Positions 60,953 through 64,000 of a stretch of 64,000 bases of DNA are shown in pieces. Numbering within the stretch: position 1 is the stretch's first letter; each line of letters opens with the position of its first letter. The position numbers and the translations under genes were made by a program. Origin of the DNA: UBA7672 sp964529555. GTDB taxonomy: Bacteria; Pseudomonadota; Alphaproteobacteria; Caulobacterales; Hyphomonadaceae. The stretch covers positions 1-64,000 of the forward strand of contig CAZGWV010000001.1 in assembly GCA_964529555.1 (NCBI GenBank), written 5' to 3'. The notes under the pieces were generated by a model. It saw nothing but the letters and a program-made list of their open reading frames with translations. It did no database searches and had not been told where the DNA came from.

Positions 60953-61090
60953 AGGCGCCACGGTTCCACGGCAACAGATCGTCGATCCTGTTGGCGGGAT
61001 GATCCGCGATGCTGCTTATGACATTGGCGAGCCAGGCCTGCGGATCGACTGCGTTGAGCTTGGTGGTCTCGATCAGGGTGTAGCCGATGG
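60953..61090 (-). pseudogene. IS66 transposase (TnpC) C-terminal relic
   Basis: The minus strand reads QTAAIGYTLIETTKLNAVDPQAWLANVISSIADHPANRIDDLLPWNRGA and then stop, the conserved end of IS66 transposases. It faces the TnpA relic instead of following it, so the element has been rearranged. The region 61091-61218 holds nothing else recognisable. Confidence 0.75.
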
Positions 61091-61218
61091 CTGCGGTCTG
61101 TCCCCCGCCTTCAGAACCGGCGAAGCGCGGCCGGCGAAGTCAAGTTCGCTACCAGACAGCGCGCCCCGGAAAAAACCCCATAGCCTACCGTGGCCCAGAC
61201 GCTTTCGGGAGCAATCAG

Positions 61219-61554
61219 CTATTGCGTGGGTCCGGCTGAAAGCCGCGTCGCCTTGTCCATCGAGCTCTCAAGACGCCGGACCTCTCTGCCGTTGCCGGTG
61301 GCGGCAAACTTGCTCGACCATCTATCGCCAACGCGTGCGATCTCGCGTGTTTGGCTGTGGATCACAACCCATCGGCAAGTCTCTTTCCCTGTCGTCTCGC
61401 GTGAGCAGGATTTTCCTTTGGTCCAAGGCGCCACGATCTTGCCGGAAGCATCCATGACGATCTCCATTGCAGGCGTGGGCGATGGCTTGGCTTGAGGTTG
61501 GGCGAGGGCGGGGAGACCGAGGACGGCGACCAGGGCGATACTGATGTGTTTCAT
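61219..61554 (-). CDS. Small RHS-associated secreted protein with two conserved cysteines (copy D)
   Basis: The 111-aa protein has a signal peptide (MKHISIALVAVLGLPALAQ). The body is MEIVMDASGKIVAPWTKGKSC, a second Cys nine residues on, RWVVIHSQTREIARVGDRWSS and FAATGNGREVRRLESSMDKATRL. It is the most divergent of the four copies but keeps the PW, both cysteines, T.EIA and TG.G.EV marks. The start lies 5 nt after the YD/Ig copy D stop. Unlike B and C, the pair is divergent from its RHS gene. Confidence 0.75.
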   Translation of the reverse strand: MKHISIALVAVLGLPALAQPQAKPSPTPAMEIVMDASGKIVAPWTKGKSCSRETTGKETCRWVVIHSQTREIARVGDRWSSKFAATGNGREVRRLESSMDKATRLSAGPTQ

Positions 61555-61559
61555 GACGC

Positions 61560-62075
61560 TCACCAGCAATCGGGCGGACAAGTGATGATGATCGTCGGGA
61601 TGATTTCGATATCGACCGAGGCTGTGGACGTCAGGCCGGTTGAATCCATCAATGTGTAGGTCATCGAATATATACCGGGACCTGCCGCGAAGTAGATCGA
61701 CTGTCCTCCAGACTGAATTGTTGCATATGATCCATGCGCTCCGCCGACGGCGCTGATCGCTAACGTGTCAAAGGGTAGGTCGGCATCAGTGTCGTTGACG
61801 AACAAGTAGTAGGGGCCGGAGATGTCGATGCCGTAGTCGCTTTCTGCGAAGACATAATCGTAAATGGCTGATGGCCCCGACACCCCCTGTTTGACCCGCG
61901 TACGATTGTCGACGTTGTCGTACGTGTATCGCACGCGGCTTGACGTTCCCGAGTCGCGCTCGACGCGGATCAATCTGCCGAACTCGTCATATTCGTAAGT
62001 GTAGGTGGTCTGTGCGCTTGCGGATTGCGCGCTCAGCGCCATTAACAACGCCACCACCAACGACGCCAATCGCAT
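61560..62075 (-). CDS. RHS-associated YD/Ig-like secreted protein (copy D)
   Basis: The 171-aa protein has a signal peptide (MRLASLVVALLMALSAQSASAQ), then YEYDEFGRLIRVERDSG and YTYDNVDNRTRV (YD repeats). The Ig/cadherin-like domain has VNDTDADLPFDTLAISAVGG. It ends IIITCPPDCW with two cysteines near the C-terminus as in A and B. The frame is open to 62243, but the signal peptide and a GGGGGG tract fix the start at 62075. It forms an operon with the small copy D protein. Confidence 0.8.
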   Translation of the reverse strand: MRLASLVVALLMALSAQSASAQTTYTYEYDEFGRLIRVERDSGTSSRVRYTYDNVDNRTRVKQGVSGPSAIYDYVFAESDYGIDISGPYYLFVNDTDADLPFDTLAISAVGGAHGSYATIQSGGQSIYFAAGPGIYSMTYTLMDSTGLTSTASVDIEIIPTIIITCPPDCW

Positions 62076-62385
62076 GAGTGCAATCCCCCCTAGCCAAAGC
62101 CCGCATGCGCGCGGTCGCGTAGAACCCATTCGAAGTATGCCGTGCGCCAAGCCAGATGCAAGCGTCAAGCGGCTGTGTTGGGTAATGTGATGGCAGTGCG
62201 CCCGACGATGCATGCGGGCCCAGATAGATTGTGCGTTGCGCAAGAAAAGTTTTGCGCTTGCCCAATCGTGGCGGCGTGGTCACGCTCTGCTTCGTGGTGA
62301 GAGAGCATGTGCTCGCGGTTGGGGCATCGCTTTCGCAAAATTCTTCATGGGACTGCGCGTCGTTGGCGCGCATCGGGGGACGAAT
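62076..62385. promoter_or_regulatory. Divergent region between accessory pair D and RHS D
   Basis: These 310 nt lie between divergent genes of the same functional group and should hold a shared or back-to-back promoter. I see no clear dyad; short frames crossing it have no domains. Confidence 0.4.
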
Positions 62386-64000
62386 ATGGGGCTGCATGCA
62401 CGAGGCGGGCATTGGCTTCGACGTTTCCGCAAAGTTGTATCTGCAGGAGGCGTGCTCGCAGCCAGCCTTGCCGCCGCTCCGCTTGGGTATGCGCAGGTGC
62501 AGACGGCAACGCCGCCCGTGTTCAGCGCGATCGATCATCTCGGTGTCGATGCGAGTACAGGTCAGTTCCATCTCTCGACCAGTGAAGTCGCCATCGGGCA
62601 GCCCGGTGCAGGCGGGATTGCATTTGGACGTGGCTGGGTCGCGTCAGGTTGGCGTGACTCCCTCGCCGGGACGATCTCCGTTTCGGGGGCGATCTATACT
62701 GTGAGTTTGGGCGCAAGCGCTGAGACTTTCACGCTCTCCAGCGGAACATACACATCGAATCAGGCAATGGGTTCGACCCTGGCCTACGCATCGAGCAAAT
62801 ACAGCTACACGCTGCGAGACGGCACGGTTGCAGAGTTCGACACGGCTACGGCAAGCTGTTCGGGCGTCACCAGCTTCTGGGCCTGCAATGCGGGCCTGAT
62901 CACAAAGATGACGCGACCAGATGGCGAGGTCATCACCTGGACGTACTCGGCGGCGAGCGTCGGTGGCCAAAGCGCCATCCGGCCGCAATCGATCTCGAAC
63001 AATCTCAACTATCACATCCACTTCACCTACGCGATCAATGGGCCGAACAATGGCAGCGAGGTTGTCGGCGGCTATCTTGAGCGCATCAAGGTCACGGGGA
63101 TCGATCGCTCGATCTACAATTGCTCGAACTCCACATTTATCTGCTCTGACAGCACGGGGGCCAACTGGCCGTATGTCGTTTATGGTGCTGAGAGCGGAGG
63201 AGTTCAGACGGTAACTGACAGGCTCTCGCAGACGACACGGTTTAAAGTCACCAGTGGAAACTTGACGGAAGTCAGATTGCCGACATCGAGTTCGGTCGCA
63301 CGCACGTCGATTGCCTACAGCTCAGGGAAAGTCATCCTCGTTTCTACGAACATCGGCGGATGGTTTAGTACTGCCTACACCTACAGCGATGCTTCCGGCG
63401 TTCGTACAACGACAGCGGCACCATATTTCGAGGGTAACGCATCGATTACAAAAACCAATATCGCAAATGGCTGGGTGACCGAACTCTGGGCTGACGGCGC
63501 CGGCACGCGCAGGACGGTCTTGACACGGGACGGCTACGGTCGAGTAACGCGCACAACCCGCGCAGATGGCGACTACACAAATCTGACCTATGACGCGCGT
63601 GGGAATGTCACACAGATCGTCGAAACGCCCAAGACGGGAAGCGGGCTCTCGAGCATCACGACGACCGCATCTTATCCGGGCAGCTGCTCCAACGCCAAGA
63701 CCTGCAACAAGCCGAACTCGACGACGGATGCGCGAGGCTATCGGACAGATTATACGTATTCTTCGACTCATGGCGGAGTGCTGACGGTCACGCTTCCAGC
63801 GCCGTCGGGTTCAGCCCCGGTTGGCAGCGGAACGCGGCCGGAGATGCGTTACACCTATGCCGATGCCAGCACCGGCATCTACCGCGTGGACACGACAAAG
63901 TCCTGCGCTTCCGGTTCCTCTTGCGCCAACGCTGCAAATGAGACGGTGCAGGCGTTCACCTACGATTCCAAGCGGCGTGTTGTAACGACAACCGTTCGCG
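62386..64000 (+). CDS. RHS-repeat protein D, N-terminal part (cut by window end)
   Basis: The frame runs 538 codons from ATG 62386 to the right edge without a stop. The signal peptide ends GYAQ (about residue 37), preceded by CGGGGGACGA. The N-terminal domain (FSAIDHLGVDASTGQFHLSTSEVAIG; VTSFWACNAGLITKMTRPDGEVITW) is strongly related to RHS A. YD-type repeats begin in the last third (LTRDGYGRVTRTTRADGDY; LTYDARGNVTQI). The core and tip lie beyond the window. It is expected to be a full-length Sec-exported RHS protein. Confidence 0.9.
   Translation, partial: MGLHARGGHWLRRFRKVVSAGGVLAASLAAAPLGYAQVQTATPPVFSAIDHLGVDASTGQFHLSTSEVAIGQPGAGGIAFGRGWVASGWRDSLAGTISVSGAIYTVSLGASAETFTLSSGTYTSNQAMGSTLAYASSKYSYTLRDGTVAEFDTATASCSGVTSFWACNAGLITKMTRPDGEVITWTYSAASVGGQSAIRPQSISNNLNYHIHFTYAINGPNNGSEVVGGYLERIKVTGIDRSIYNCSNSTFICSDSTGANWPYVVYGAESGGVQTVTDRLSQTTRFKVTSGNLTEVRLPTSSSVARTSIAYSSGKVILVSTNIGGWFSTAYTYSDASGVRTTTAAPYFEGNASITKTNIANGWVTELWADGAGTRRTVLTRDGYGRVTRTTRADGDYTNLTYDARGNVTQIVETPKTGSGLSSITTTASYPGSCSNAKTCNKPNSTTDARGYRTDYTYSSTHGGVLTVTLPAPSGSAPVGSGTRPEMRYTYADASTGIYRVDTTKSCASGSSCANAANETVQAFTYDSKRRVVTTTVR

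Noticed and set aside
11682..64000. CRISPR array suspected because of dense repeats
   Set aside because: The repeats are degenerate protein-level YD repeats within coding frames, not short identical repeats with unique spacers.
11682..64000. T6SS-delivered Rhs (PAAR-type)
   Set aside because: No PAAR N-terminus, VgrG, Hcp or EagR chaperone is encoded in the window; N-termini are signal peptides.

Overview
This 64 kb window is chromosomal DNA of a GC-rich Gram-negative bacterium, most likely an alphaproteobacterium of the Caulobacterales/Hyphomonadaceae kind. That guess rests on base and codon use, the LPS-heptose gene hldE, an alphaproteobacterial-style type II secretion (T2SS) operon and a Tn4371-like trb conjugation operon. 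It is inference; no rRNA or other marker gene is present.

Region 1 (1-10250) is ordinary housekeeping. A minus-strand envelope-sugar cluster holds a nucleotide-sugar epimerase/decarboxylase (cut by the window edge), UDP-glucose dehydrogenase, a DprE2-like reductase, a DprE1-like oxidase and HldE. Plus-strand genes follow: a receiver protein, an APC permease, a HAD hydrolase, a lipoprotein and a pterin dehydratase. A small FliL-like secreted protein and a tRNA-Ala(CGC) complete the region.

Region 2 (10250-64000) is an accessory island with four RHS loci (A, B, C, D) and relics of IS630, IS110, IS481, IS3 and IS66 elements. Two machines sit between the loci. One is a conjugative type IV secretion operon (trbI-G-F-L-J-E-D-C-B, copG, traG, with divergent lysR and traF) lacking relaxase and integrase. 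The other is an eleven-gene T2SS operon (gspD-K-G-E-F-I-J-L-M-C-O).

The RHS proteins are the interesting part. Each full-length one begins with an apparent Sec signal peptide; no PAAR, VgrG or other type VI component is present. Each ends in a variable tip after the DPxG core motif and is followed by a small candidate immunity gene. In loci A, B and C a second, orphan tip with its own candidate immunity gene sits nearby, joined to a near-identical copy of about 0.8-0.95 kb of core. Four copies of a small gene pair accompany the loci: a roughly 171-aa secreted protein with one YD repeat and an Ig/cadherin-like domain, and a roughly 95-aa secreted protein with two conserved cysteines. RHS locus B lies just downstream of the T2SS operon in the same direction, and locus C diverges from its other end. 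My working hypothesis is a polymorphic-toxin system exported by Sec and the adjacent T2SS, with mostly lipoprotein immunity factors and a previously unnamed two-protein accessory module. The pieces are seen in the sequence; the way they work together is inferred.
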